64,000 nt of DNA from Planctomycetota bacterium. GTDB taxonomy: Bacteria > Planctomycetota > Planctomycetia > Gemmatales > Gemmataceae. Shown in pieces: positions 22,425 to 32,297 of the stretch. The DNA is taken from assembly GCA_016873225.1 (NCBI GenBank), contig VGXS01000004.1:106676-170675 (forward strand). The letters are read 5' to 3'. Made by a program: the position numbers and the translations under genes. The notes beneath the pieces were generated by a model. The model made no database searches. It worked only from the letters and a program-made list of their open reading frames with translations, and was not told the DNA's origin. The stretch's first letter is position 1, and the number at the start of each line of letters is the position of its first letter.

Positions 22425-23953
22425 TGCTTTTGGCTCTTGGTGTTGCCGCTTCTTTCGGCCTTTTTCAAGCTCCCTCCGGGCCTTCCTTCGCAAGCAGGGC
22501 GCCCAAAGGAACCTTGGTGATCGTCGGCGGTGGCGATATCCCGCCCGGCGCGGAGAAATCTTTTGTCGAGGCGGCACGGTCTGGAGCCAACCACCTCGTG
22601 GTCATTCCCTCAGCCAGCGCTTCCGCCAATGAAAAACCGCCCGATTCATGGAAAAAACCATTTGATGGAAAAGTGGGTTCGGTTTCCGTTTTGCATGCCG
22701 CCAATCGCGCCCAGGCCATGAACAAGGATTTTTCGACGGTCTTAGGCAAGGCCTCCGCCATTTGGTTTTCAGGGGGCGACCAAAGGAGACTGGAAAGCCT
22801 TTACGGTGGAACTCCGGTCGAATCGGCGATCATCAGCCTGCTTGAGCGCGGCGGAACGATTGGCGGCACTTCCGCTGGTGCCGCCATCCTTTCAGGAACG
22901 ATGATCACGGGCGGAACCAACGACCCGGAATTAGGCAAAGGTTTCAACCTGCTCAACCGCGTGATCATAGACCAGCATTTCTCCCAGCGTGGCCGGGAAA
23001 AACGCTTGGCGAAAGCCGTGCTGGGCCACCCGGACCATGCCGGGCTTGGAATCGATGAGTCCACGGCCGTCGTGATTCGAGGAAGGCAAATCGAAGTGGT
23101 GGGCGCGGGCCGGGCCTGGTGGTACACGGCGAGTGAAGGCAAGATTGCCAAGGCATCATTGGGCCCGGGAGAGCGGGATGACTTGGTGAGGCTGCACAGG
23201 GCCGCATTCGCCACCAAACCAGTCGCATCCGGTCGTCCCATGATTGGCAAGGGCGCCATCATGGCCGTGGGTGGAGGGGGTATGGGGCCCGAGGTGGCCA
23301 AAAAATTCATCCAACTCGCCGGAGGCAACGACGCCACCATCGTTATTCTTCCCACCGCGGCGCCCGAAACATCACCGGTCAAGCAGGGAGAGCAGGCCAA
23401 GTCACTGCTTGCCAAGGGAGGCAACGCCAGGTTCAAGGTGCTTCCATCCTCGAAACCGCTCGAGGTGGATTCCGATGAGTACCTGATGGCGATTGCCAGC
23501 GCCTCGGGGGTCTGGTTCGGCGGCGGCAGGCAGTGGCGGTTCGTTGACGCCTACGAGGGAACCCGTTTCGAAGCTTCCCTCAGGGCGCTGCTTGATCGGG
23601 GAGGAGTGATCGGGGGAAGTTCCGCCGGCGCCACCATCCTTGGAGAATACCTCTGCCGGGGGGGACCGCTGGGAAATGTGGAAATCATGGTTCCCGGTTA
23701 CGACCGGGGCTTCGCCTACCTGAAGGGGGTAGGTATCGACCAGCATTTCACCCAAAGGAAACGATTTTCCGACATGGAGCGTTTCACGAAGGCAAGGCAG
23801 GATTTTCTCGGAATCGGCATCGACGAGGCGACCGCGCTTGTGGTCACTCCTCAAGGCGCGGAAGTTCTGGGCCCCGGCAAAGTCCATATTTACAAGGGTG
23901 GAAAAAACACGGGCATACACGCTTCGGGTGAGAAAGTCCGCCTGTCCCCATAA
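22421..23953 (+). CDS. Cyanophycinase-like protein with two peptidase S51 domains
   Basis: The 510-residue protein carries two consecutive S51 domains after a signal-like N-terminus (MMLLALGVAASFGLFQ). Domain 1 (~28-265) has LVIVGGGDIP, WFSGGDQRRL, the nucleophile elbow GGTSAGA (Ser151), IDQHFSQRGR and LGIDEST. Domain 2 (~275-500) repeats the same order: MAVGGGGMG, WFGGGRQWRF, GGSSAGA (Ser401), VGIDQHFTQRKR and IGIDEAT. Normal cyanophycinases have one domain of about 270-400 residues. Both copies keep the catalytic serine and surrounding motifs, so both look active. Substrates could be cyanophycin-like beta-Asp-Arg or isoaspartyl dipeptides. It is translated with the CocE-like gene through a 4-base overlap. 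Confidence 0.9.
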   Translation: MMLLALGVAASFGLFQAPSGPSFASRAPKGTLVIVGGGDIPPGAEKSFVEAARSGANHLVVIPSASASANEKPPDSWKKPFDGKVGSVSVLHAANRAQAMNKDFSTVLGKASAIWFSGGDQRRLESLYGGTPVESAIISLLERGGTIGGTSAGAAILSGTMITGGTNDPELGKGFNLLNRVIIDQHFSQRGREKRLAKAVLGHPDHAGLGIDESTAVVIRGRQIEVVGAGRAWWYTASEGKIAKASLGPGERDDLVRLHRAAFATKPVASGRPMIGKGAIMAVGGGGMGPEVAKKFIQLAGGNDATIVILPTAAPETSPVKQGEQAKSLLAKGGNARFKVLPSSKPLEVDSDEYLMAIASASGVWFGGGRQWRFVDAYEGTRFEASLRALLDRGGVIGGSSAGATILGEYLCRGGPLGNVEIMVPGYDRGFAYLKGVGIDQHFTQRKRFSDMERFTKARQDFLGIGIDEATALVVTPQGAEVLGPGKVHIYKGGKNTGIHASGEKVRLSP

Positions 23954-23970
23954 TAATGAAGCCGCTTTGG

Positions 23971-24999
23971 TTATCGAACGATCTGGGGCTTGCCGGTAAG
24001 CACCGACTGGCATTCGACATGGCACATCGCCAAGGCATCACGAGCCAGTTGAGCCGAAAGGGCTTCCGGCACCAAGCCGGATTTCACTCCATCGGTGGCG
24101 GCCTGTAGTTCGGCCGTGAAGGCGTTCACCGGATCTCCTCCACCTGAAAGTTTGGGCACCTTGGGATTCTTTCCGGTGCCATAAATGGTGAATGGCACTC
24201 CACCTGAATGATGGGCCAGCGTGGCCTTCTCGAGATAAATTTCAAACCCGTGCATGAAGGGTCGGCTAGGCATGGATGAGTCGCCACTTGAGCAGGAGAT
24301 CGCCGGACCGTTGTCTCCATAGATGTATTGGGTTGTCAAATATCGCACGGTCTCGTTGAGATCGGTAATTCCATTGGAAAACAAACGCCCCGGCACGCCG
24401 GCAATCAATCCGATGAAGTGCGCGTCGTGAATGTGCAGATCGATGGCCGGACCGCCCGTCTTGGCGCTGTCCCCGATATTTTCCGACCAATCAGGCTTTG
24501 AAATCACCCGGCTGAAATGGGCTCCCACCAACCGGCCATGGCTGCCTTCGGCAATGATGGCGGCGGCGGCGGCAAACTCGGGAAAAAATGGCAGGACGTG
24601 GGCCACCATAAGCATTTTTCCAGCTTTTTTTGCCGCATTGATCATCTGGTCGGCTTCACGGACATTAAGCGCGATGGCTTTCTCTACCAAAACATGCTTC
24701 CCAGCCTGCAAGGCCTTGATCGCCATATCTGCGTGCTGGTCGGTGGGGGTACAAATATCAACAAGATCAATCTTCGGGTCATCCAAAAGCGTCAGATAAT
24801 CGTCATAAGCTTGTATCCCGGCCAAGTTCATGACTTCGCCGGCAGGGCCAAAGTTGCCTTGGATGCCCCGCCAGTCACCGGCGCGCTTGCGGGGATCACG
24901 GCTGAAAAGCGCTGTAACTTTGGCACCTTTGAGCTTACGGGCCGCAAGGAAGTGAATCATGCCCATGAAGCCGATGCCCGCCAAACCAATCCTGATCAT
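23971..24999 (-). CDS. Gfo/Idh/MocA family oxidoreductase, cytoplasmic
   Basis: This 342-residue NAD(P)-dependent oxidoreductase begins MIRIGLAGIGFMG, which carries the dinucleotide-binding glycines. The DLVDICTPTDQHADMAIKAL stretch and AGKHVLVEKAIAL (lysine region) are diagnostic, and GPAIDLHIHDAHFIGLIAG carries the putative catalytic His. No signal peptide is present, unlike the oxidoreductase at the left edge of the window. The start at 24999 was chosen because the Rossmann motif begins at once; a longer open frame upstream lacks family sequence. It converges with the cyanophycinase-like gene. Substrates of this family are usually sugars, inositols or their derivatives. Confidence 0.9.
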   Translation of the reverse strand: MIRIGLAGIGFMGMIHFLAARKLKGAKVTALFSRDPRKRAGDWRGIQGNFGPAGEVMNLAGIQAYDDYLTLLDDPKIDLVDICTPTDQHADMAIKALQAGKHVLVEKAIALNVREADQMINAAKKAGKMLMVAHVLPFFPEFAAAAAIIAEGSHGRLVGAHFSRVISKPDWSENIGDSAKTGGPAIDLHIHDAHFIGLIAGVPGRLFSNGITDLNETVRYLTTQYIYGDNGPAISCSSGDSSMPSRPFMHGFEIYLEKATLAHHSGGVPFTIYGTGKNPKVPKLSGGGDPVNAFTAELQAATDGVKSGLVPEALSAQLARDALAMCHVECQSVLTGKPQIVR

Positions 25000-25261
25000 T
25001 ACAGCGCCCCCGGATTCAAAACTTGGTTGTTTGGATGCTACCCGGCGGTGGCCCGATGTTGAATCCCGTCCGTTGCAAGGGCGGATGGATTGCCAGTCGG
25101 GCCGGTCGTGCCGGTTGTATGGCCTGAGTGCGGCAATCAATCTTTCTGTCAGGGATGGATCATTGAATTTGTCGACGGACACCCCTCAGCAGTGGTCGAT
25201 TCCACCGATGGGATCATCCGCGCCCACAGGGTGCGGTGCATCCATCGATTGGGAGCCGGCA

Positions 25262-25984
25262 ATGCTGAATCCGCTGAAACCGCTCATCGCGACCATATTG
25301 GCCGTCCAGGTTTGCTGCGTGGCCGAGGCGGGTGGAAATCTTTTTTTCAAGCCGGCCAAGCCGAAACCGGCCCAGGAGCGCGTTCCGGAACTGATCAACT
25401 TGCTGCGCGCCAACGCGGATGAATCCATCCGGGCGGACGCGGCCGAGGAGCTTCGATTGTTCGATCCCGCTCTTTTTCCTGAAATCATCCCCGCTCTGGT
25501 CGACTCCCTGCTGACGGACAAAAAAGCCGGAGTTCGGGCGGAATGCGCCTCTTCATTGGGAAAACTCAAGGGAGTTCATGCGAAGGTCGGACAGGCCCTT
25601 GAGCATGCCATGGCGAATGATTCATCCATGCGAGTGCGACTCCAGTGCCGGAGTTCCCTATTCACCTACCAACTATCCGGATACCGGAGCACGGGAAAAC
25701 CCACGGCCATGGTGCAGACAACCGAACCCCCCATCGCCAATGCCGTCGCCAACCAACCCGAACCCCCTCGCCAGGTGATCATGCCCGCGGGAAGACCGAC
25801 GCCGCTCCCGGGCCTGCCGCTTGAAAAGCAGAATGCGGAAAAGCAGCCGCGTGGAATACTTCCCGGCATCGGTTCTTGGTTCCGAAAGCCAGAAAGCCCG
25901 CCCGCGGCGAGGCGAGAATCCCAGCCCGCGCCAGTCTCACCAAGCGAACCGGTGGACGGGCCCGAATTGGGAATACCACGCTAG
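25262..25984 (+). CDS. Secreted HEAT-repeat protein
   Basis: The 240-residue product starts at ATG 25262 with GGGAG upstream and opens with a signal peptide (LIATILAVQVCCVAEAGG). Residues ~40-145 contain two to three HEAT-like helical pairs (RADAAEELRLF, RAECASSLGKL), a fold used for protein binding. The last ~90 residues are Pro/Ala/Glu-rich and probably disordered, with a PGIGSWFRKPESPP segment. Small secreted HEAT proteins are common in planctomycetes, but none has a settled role. It precedes the giant surface protein by 63 bases and may be co-transcribed with it. Confidence 0.75.
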   Translation: MLNPLKPLIATILAVQVCCVAEAGGNLFFKPAKPKPAQERVPELINLLRANADESIRADAAEELRLFDPALFPEIIPALVDSLLTDKKAGVRAECASSLGKLKGVHAKVGQALEHAMANDSSMRVRLQCRSSLFTYQLSGYRSTGKPTAMVQTTEPPIANAVANQPEPPRQVIMPAGRPTPLPGLPLEKQNAEKQPRGILPGIGSWFRKPESPPAARRESQPAPVSPSEPVDGPELGIPR

Positions 25985-26047
25985 GCGGCAATTCAATTTC
26001 AGGGCGAAAAGGCGCAGCATGATCAACATCATCACGAGGCCATCAAC

Positions 26048-29000
26048 ATGAATCGCCGCCACCATACGGGCCGATCCGGCAAGTGGTCACGACCACTTGC
26101 CGTTGAACGCTTGGAAAACCGCGATGTCCCATCCACACTCTCGGTGGTCGGCCCGCTTTCCGGAACGGCCTTATCAGGGCTGGTGTCAACGGTGAACAAC
26201 GGCCGGGAGTTCATAAGCGTTGGGGACACCGTGTATGCGAACGCCACCACAAGCCAAACAGGAGCCGAACTGTTTCGAGTTCAAGGCTCGTCCCTCGCGT
26301 TGGCCGCCGATATCGTGTCTGGTTTAGGTTCATCCAATCCACGAAACCTGGTCGCCGCTGGCGACAGGGCCTTTTTCATCGCCACCGATTCATCGGGCGA
26401 TGCGCTCTACATGGCGTCGACAACGACATCAACGCCGGCCGGTGCCAATTCATCCGTGACTACCACCACGGTCACCCGCGTGCCGGGTTCACCCGCCGAT
26501 GTCGCGAAGATCGCGGCTGTTGGCCGCGATGTTTTCATGATCACCAGGTCAGGGGTTGGCGTTCTCCGAACAGCTTACGATGGCAACGGAAATCCATCCG
26601 TCCAGTCCATCACCAATGTGGCTGACCCTGTTACGAGCGGCGATGTCGCCAGTGAGCTTTTCGATCTCAAGGACATCATTCCGGTTGATGGGAAACTGGT
26701 TCTTACCCGCAGCTCCTCCGCCGATGACACATCGCTCATCGAATTGTTTCCGGGTATTGATGATTCCGCCAATGCCACATTCACGGGCAGGAAGATCTCC
26801 ATCACGGGCGCCTCGGGCATCAGCAACCTCACGCCCGTGGGTGCGCGGTTGTATTTTCATGCGGCAACTCCGACAGGAAATATCCTGACCGTCATGAACC
26901 CCGATGCGACGGTTGTTACGCTACTGCCCGCGGGAACGACATCAGGCGGCGCCTTGTCGGCAGTTGACAAGTTTGTGTACTTCGCGGGCACACAAAACCA
27001 ACGCACCGAACTCTGGCGGACGGACGGAACCGTCTTGGGAACGGAGTTCTACCTTGATATCAACGGACAGGTTTCATCCTCGCTTGATCCAGCAGCGGGC
27101 TTGCTGAACTCCGCCGTGCTCGACAACACCTTGTTCCTGGCGGCGGATTTCGCCCAATCCTCCGGTCGGACACAAACCTTTTCCAACCCGATCCCTTCCT
27201 CGATTCCCGACGCCACGGGATCCAATCCAATAGTCAATGGCTCGGTGACTTCCCCCATCCTTGTCAACCAGGATTTTTCGATCAACGCCATCCGCGTCAG
27301 GGTGAACATCACTCACCCGACCGTCAGCAATCTTCGCCTCGACCTGAATTTCCTTCCCACCGGACAAACCAACACCCAGACGGTCACGCTATTCGACGGA
27401 CAGGGATTTGCCGGCGACAACCTTGTGAATACCCTGTTCGATGACTCGGCACCGGTTTCCATCACGACGGGAGTCGCGCCGTTCACGGGTTCATTCAAGC
27501 CCCTCAATCCGCTAGCCTTGTTCGCCGGGCAAAATACCCGTGGCAATTGGACGCTGACTGTCACGGACAAGGCGACGGGAGACACCGGAACGCTCAACAA
27601 CTGGTCGCTCGAGGTGATTCCACGCGCACCACAAGGCGTTGAATTGGGGGCGCTGAAATTCGATCTGGCCGGCAACCTTGTGGGCAAGACCGTTTTCGAG
27701 CTTGCCCCGGGAACAATCGGATCCGATCCGCTCCGGCAGATTCCCAGAAGTTCCAATCCGGCCAACCTGACCGTATCCAACGGCAGGCTGTTCTTCACGG
27801 CGGACCTACCTCAGGGAATCGCGGGATCAAGGAACGACCTTTGGACATCTGACGGCACGACTGCCGGCACATTCATGGTCAGCAGCCCCGTCGCGAACTC
27901 TTCGCTCTCGGGGCCTTCCCAGCTCACCTCTGTTGGCAACAACCTGCTTTTCAATGCAACGAATGCCTCCGGATCTGGCATTTACAATCTTTCCACCAGC
28001 CACACCTACACCCCGGGACTGTTGTCGACTTCCATCGCTCCGACCGCCAACAGCCTCACCTCGCTCAACCAGAACGCTTATTTCATCTCAGATGGCGACT
28101 TCTTCACTTCCGATGGGACCGCCGCGGGCACACGCGCGACCAGCTCGACCCAACCCGCCTATGCCGCTCTTGATAACACCCTGCTGGCCTTCGACGACTC
28201 GTTGCTTTTTTTCAAGTCCGATGGCGTTTACAAGACGGATGGAACCGATGCTGGCACGCAATTGTTGCCCACGGCGCCGTGCCCTTCATCGGTTTCCCTC
28301 AGTTCCCCGAAAGTTGTTGGGCGCCTCAATGGACGCCTGCAGATCGTCGATGGATCCAATCTTCTTGAATATGACGGTTTCGCCAATCTCCGGGTTGTCT
28401 CTGCCAATTATGTGGCTCCCACTTCCGGGCAAGGGCCGGGGCTTGCCGGCATCAATGGCAACCTTGTTTATGCCAAAAGTGGTGTGGGCCTCGTTTCGCG
28501 CGGGCTTTTCGACTTGGCGGAAACCACCCTGCTGGATACCCAGGAACCGGTTCAAAACATCATCGCCTCCGCTGGCGGGATCGTTTTCCTTTTGGGCGAC
28601 CCCAGTGCGGCTGGCCAAAGCAAGGTGGTTTTCACCAGGGGTTCGGGGGTGCCCATAACCCTTTATCAGTCATCTCTCGCGGAAACGATTCCCGGCTCCT
28701 TCGTTTTCAGCAACGGCAGTCTTTTCTTCAACACCCAGGCAGCAGGTTCGGTGATTCCCAAGGTCATCAAGCTCGGGAACCCGACGCTCGACCCCAATCT
28801 CAATCCGACGGGCTTTTCCGTGCTGCCCGTGGCGGCAAGTGGAATGCCGGCCGCATTGACCCTGGCCAACACTCAAAACGGATTGCAGCGGGAAGGAGAA
28901 GCGATCCCCTTCAGCAGAGGAGTCATCCTTTCCCTGGCCGGCAACCTGGTCAATGGCCAAGCCACCGTTCCCACCGGAAACGAAACCTTCGTTATCAGCC

Positions 29001-31588
29001 AGGATGGGGCGCTCAGCCTTGTGGCCAACATCAGTCCGAACCCAAATGTCCCGAGCAACAATCCGGATTCTGATCCCGGGCAATTCCTCGCCGCGAACGG
29101 TCTGGTGTATTTCTCCGCCGATGACGGATCAGGAAGGGAAATTTATTATTACGACACGCAGACAAGGCAGGCTGCCAGGCTGATCGATGTGAACACCAAT
29201 TTCGGCATCTCCTCGAATCCGACCGACCTCACGCTTTCCGGCAACACCTTCTACTGGTCGGCTGAGCCATCGGCTTTCAGTCCCCGCCTCTACGCGAACC
29301 TTCCCGACCCGATCCTTCCACCCGTCAGTTCCATAATGCGCCTGGCGCCCGTCAACGAGGTGATCACCTCAACCGGGACCACCCCCGTCGCCACATTCAT
29401 GGTCAGGTTCAATGTCCCTGTTGATCCGGTTTCCGTGGATGTCGGCGATTTTCTACTATCCAAGTCCTCCTCCCTTTCGGCCGGGACGATCCTGAATGTT
29501 CGGCAAGCCAATGCGGGCACACTGGATTACACCGTGCAGGTTGACCTTGGCGGTGCCAATCCCGGTTTTGGCACCCTTGGTCTTCAGGTTTCCGCTTCCG
29601 CCAAGTTCTCATACGCGGGCAACACCATTTCCAGCTTTGGTGGTTTCCAAGCTGGCGAAACTTACGCCGTGAATCCACCCAAGCCAACCCTCGTTTCGCT
29701 CGCTCCCCTTGCCCCGTCCGGTACCGGCACCACCAACTCGGCCAATGTCTCCTTCAGGGCGACATTCAGCACGCCTGTTGATCCGACCACCGTGAATTCC
29801 AATGACTTTGATGTTTCCGCCACTGGCAACCTGGTGACTGGAAAGCCCTCCGTCCTTCCTTCCGGTTCCGGTTCAACCGAATTCGTCATCACGCTTCCGA
29901 TGGTTTCCGGCCTGGGAACCGCAAGCCTCGCGCTCAAGGCCAGCCCGACGATACTCAGCTACGAGAACCAACCTTACGATTCCGGCGCGGCCGCGCCCTC
30001 ATCTGGCGGATTCTCAATCGACCTCGTCCGCCCCAGCCTGTCGCAGGTGAATCGGTTCTCGCCCTCGAACTCCGAACTTGGCCAACCAACAGCGGTCTTC
30101 GCCGTCAAGTTCAGCGAAGCTGTGGCACCCTCGACCGTGAACGCCACTTCCACTTTCCGCACCAGCCTGGGTTCCATCCTCAGTGTCGCGCAATCTTCCA
30201 GCGACACCTGGCTTGTCACCGTGACCGGATTGCCGCAATCGGGCACGGTCGCCCTGTCAATGAATCCTTTCGCCGGCGTCACCGACCTTTATGGCAATTC
30301 CATCGATACCACCATCGCCTCGTCCCCGAACCAGACCTACACCATCAATCCCGCTCCGCAACTTCTCTCGGTGGCGCCCGCCACATTGCCGAATCCCAAG
30401 GCCACCAGCGTTGTCTTTACGGCCACATTCTCCAAAGCCATCAACGCCGCTTCCGTGACAGCTTCCGATTTCGTGTTGGTCACCACGGGTGGAGTGACGG
30501 GCACAATCGCCTCGGCCACCGTCAGCGGCAGCACAGTCACGGTGACAGTCAACGGATTGCGGGGCGCCGGCACGCTCACGGTGAACACGGCGCCGGGCGC
30601 GACGATCCTGGACAATTCCGGAAACAACATTGTCGCACCAGCAGTGGCTCCGACCTTGGGTACATTCCTTCTCGATCCTCCTGTTTCGACGATTGTCAAC
30701 AAACCGGTGCTCCTTTCCCAGGCATCACCGGGAAGCAGCAATCTCATCGAGGTTCGGAGAGGCCTTTTCAGTTCCACGCTCGCGCCGTTCCCGTCCTCCT
30801 ACCGCAATGGTGTCGCGGCGACCACTGGCGATTACAACGGCGATGGTGTGGCCGATGTGATCGCCGTCGCCCGCCAAGGACTGAGTGGACGCGTTTCGGT
30901 GTTCAGCGGAACCAACGACCAAGTGATCGCCTCCTTCGCCTCCTTCCCGGGATTCGCCGGCCCGCTGAATGTGGCAAGCGGTGATTACAACGGAGATGGC
31001 GTGGCTGAGATCGCCGTTGGTGTCGCCGGAAGGGGCGCCGCCATCATCAAGGTGTTCGCGTTCCAGAATCCCTTCCCCATCGCTTCGTTAAACGCCTTGC
31101 CGGGGTACAACGGTGGCGTCTCGCTCGCCATGGCTGATGTGACGGGCGACGGCAAGGCTGATATTGTGACAGGCACCCAGGGAGGCACGATCACCCGAGT
31201 ACGCGTTTTCAGCCAAGGAGTTCTCGTTCAGGACTACAGGCCGATCGACATGCTCTCGAGGTCAGCTATCCTTGTCAGCGCCGGGGACTTGGACGGCGAC
31301 GGCAAGGCCGAGGTGATCGTCTCGGGTGCGGCGGGAGCGAATCCGTCGGTCACCATTTTCAATGGCGCCAGGCCCGGTCAGGCCATCGGCAGTTTCTTCG
31401 CCTTTCCGGTCAACAACAAGTCCGGTGTCACCGTTACCGTCGGTGACCATGATGGCGATGGCCGGTTGGATATTTACACGGCCCTCGCCTCGGGGAATTC
31501 GTCGCTTGTCAAGGTGTTCAATGGCAGGAACCTCAGGCGGGTTGACTCCTTCTTCTCGCTTCTCTCAGGCCCGCTCAGGCTTTCATGA
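26048..31588 (+). CDS. Giant surface protein: ELWxxDGT repeats, P-domain, Ig-like domains, FG-GAP repeats
   Basis: The 1846-residue extracellular protein starts with a basic segment and the planctomycete motif RLENRDVPS (21-29), used instead of a classical signal peptide in many secreted giants of this phylum. In order it has ELWxxDGT-type beta repeats (ELWRTDGT ~320, DLWTSDGT ~597, FFTSDGTAAGT ~690, VYKTDGTDAGT ~730). A proprotein-convertase P/HomoB domain (~396-525; GNWTLTVTDKATGDTGTLNN) interrupts the set. Three to four Ig-like (Big_5-type) domains follow at ~1090-1540, and at least five FG-GAP/VCBS repeats with DxNGDG or DxDGDG calcium loops occupy ~1590-1840. No catalytic motif is seen. 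A role in adhesion or matrix is inferred. It is coupled to the next gene by a 4-base overlap. Confidence 0.88.
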   Translation: MNRRHHTGRSGKWSRPLAVERLENRDVPSTLSVVGPLSGTALSGLVSTVNNGREFISVGDTVYANATTSQTGAELFRVQGSSLALAADIVSGLGSSNPRNLVAAGDRAFFIATDSSGDALYMASTTTSTPAGANSSVTTTTVTRVPGSPADVAKIAAVGRDVFMITRSGVGVLRTAYDGNGNPSVQSITNVADPVTSGDVASELFDLKDIIPVDGKLVLTRSSSADDTSLIELFPGIDDSANATFTGRKISITGASGISNLTPVGARLYFHAATPTGNILTVMNPDATVVTLLPAGTTSGGALSAVDKFVYFAGTQNQRTELWRTDGTVLGTEFYLDINGQVSSSLDPAAGLLNSAVLDNTLFLAADFAQSSGRTQTFSNPIPSSIPDATGSNPIVNGSVTSPILVNQDFSINAIRVRVNITHPTVSNLRLDLNFLPTGQTNTQTVTLFDGQGFAGDNLVNTLFDDSAPVSITTGVAPFTGSFKPLNPLALFAGQNTRGNWTLTVTDKATGDTGTLNNWSLEVIPRAPQGVELGALKFDLAGNLVGKTVFELAPGTIGSDPLRQIPRSSNPANLTVSNGRLFFTADLPQGIAGSRNDLWTSDGTTAGTFMVSSPVANSSLSGPSQLTSVGNNLLFNATNASGSGIYNLSTSHTYTPGLLSTSIAPTANSLTSLNQNAYFISDGDFFTSDGTAAGTRATSSTQPAYAALDNTLLAFDDSLLFFKSDGVYKTDGTDAGTQLLPTAPCPSSVSLSSPKVVGRLNGRLQIVDGSNLLEYDGFANLRVVSANYVAPTSGQGPGLAGINGNLVYAKSGVGLVSRGLFDLAETTLLDTQEPVQNIIASAGGIVFLLGDPSAAGQSKVVFTRGSGVPITLYQSSLAETIPGSFVFSNGSLFFNTQAAGSVIPKVIKLGNPTLDPNLNPTGFSVLPVAASGMPAALTLANTQNGLQREGEAIPFSRGVILSLAGNLVNGQATVPTGNETFVISQDGALSLVANISPNPNVPSNNPDSDPGQFLAANGLVYFSADDGSGREIYYYDTQTRQAARLIDVNTNFGISSNPTDLTLSGNTFYWSAEPSAFSPRLYANLPDPILPPVSSIMRLAPVNEVITSTGTTPVATFMVRFNVPVDPVSVDVGDFLLSKSSSLSAGTILNVRQANAGTLDYTVQVDLGGANPGFGTLGLQVSASAKFSYAGNTISSFGGFQAGETYAVNPPKPTLVSLAPLAPSGTGTTNSANVSFRATFSTPVDPTTVNSNDFDVSATGNLVTGKPSVLPSGSGSTEFVITLPMVSGLGTASLALKASPTILSYENQPYDSGAAAPSSGGFSIDLVRPSLSQVNRFSPSNSELGQPTAVFAVKFSEAVAPSTVNATSTFRTSLGSILSVAQSSSDTWLVTVTGLPQSGTVALSMNPFAGVTDLYGNSIDTTIASSPNQTYTINPAPQLLSVAPATLPNPKATSVVFTATFSKAINAASVTASDFVLVTTGGVTGTIASATVSGSTVTVTVNGLRGAGTLTVNTAPGATILDNSGNNIVAPAVAPTLGTFLLDPPVSTIVNKPVLLSQASPGSSNLIEVRRGLFSSTLAPFPSSYRNGVAATTGDYNGDGVADVIAVARQGLSGRVSVFSGTNDQVIASFASFPGFAGPLNVASGDYNGDGVAEIAVGVAGRGAAIIKVFAFQNPFPIASLNALPGYNGGVSLAMADVTGDGKADIVTGTQGGTITRVRVFSQGVLVQDYRPIDMLSRSAILVSAGDLDGDGKAEVIVSGAAGANPSVTIFNGARPGQAIGSFFAFPVNNKSGVTVTVGDHDGDGRLDIYTALASGNSSLVKVFNGRNLRRVDSFFSLLSGPLRLS

Positions 31589-32235
31589 AACCGGTCCTCG
31601 TGTGGATCCTCGCGACCGCCACTCTGATCCAATTCGGACCAGCGGAAAAGGTTCGCGCGGAAACGCTCGAGTACGACATTCTTATCGATGGCACGCGATC
31701 GGGTTCCCTGTTCCGGACGGTCACGCGAAACAGCGACGCGTCCACCCGGGTCGACACAAGGGCATCAATGGTCTTCAGGTTCCTGTTTCTTTCGTTTCGC
31801 TACACCTTTCAGGGTTCAGAAACCTGGCGCGAAGGGCGGTTTCTGTCGGCGGTCGGTGATTGCGACGATAACGGAACCCGACACCATGTCTCATGGAACG
31901 CCACCCCGTCTGGCGGAACCGTTTCACGCGACGGAAAAACCATGAACTTGGAGCGAGCGCCCTGGCCAACAAGCGCCTGCACACCGCCGCCGGGAGAGGG
32001 AACTTTCCCAACGCTTGATCCGGACACGGGACTGTTGCGAGCGACATCCATGTCCAAGTCTGGTCAGGACGCCATCGTGCTCAATGGCAAACCGGTTGCG
32101 GCGACGGTCTGGAAAACCGATTTGCCTGGTGAAGCGCGGTTTTGGTTCTCGGACGACGGCCAACTACTCCGACAGTCGTGGCGCGAACAAGGCAGGACGA
32201 TCGACATCCGAATACGCCGGGCCAGCGACAACTGA
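31585..32235 (+). CDS. Secreted DUF6134-like protein, 216 residues
   Basis: The ATG overlaps the stop of the giant surface protein (ATGA), implying coupled translation. A signal peptide is visible (VLVWILATATLIQFGPAEKVRA). The mature part is beta-rich: LEYDILIDGTRSGSLF, then FRFLFLSFRYTFQGSETWREG, then GKPVAATVWKTDLPGEARFWF. The 'short strand, I-D-G, x-Y-x-F-x-x-x-E-x-W-x-x-G' order fits the DUF6134 group as I know it, but that assignment is by eye. The function is unknown; the coupling suggests it is made in proportion to the surface protein, perhaps as an accessory or periplasmic partner. Confidence 0.7.
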   Translation: MKPVLVWILATATLIQFGPAEKVRAETLEYDILIDGTRSGSLFRTVTRNSDASTRVDTRASMVFRFLFLSFRYTFQGSETWREGRFLSAVGDCDDNGTRHHVSWNATPSGGTVSRDGKTMNLERAPWPTSACTPPPGEGTFPTLDPDTGLLRATSMSKSGQDAIVLNGKPVAATVWKTDLPGEARFWFSDDGQLLRQSWREQGRTIDIRIRRASDN

Positions 32236-32297
32236 CCTTGCCCCCGGAATCCATGCTCGACTATCGCAATCGAGTTGTCTGGCATGGAGGAATGAAC

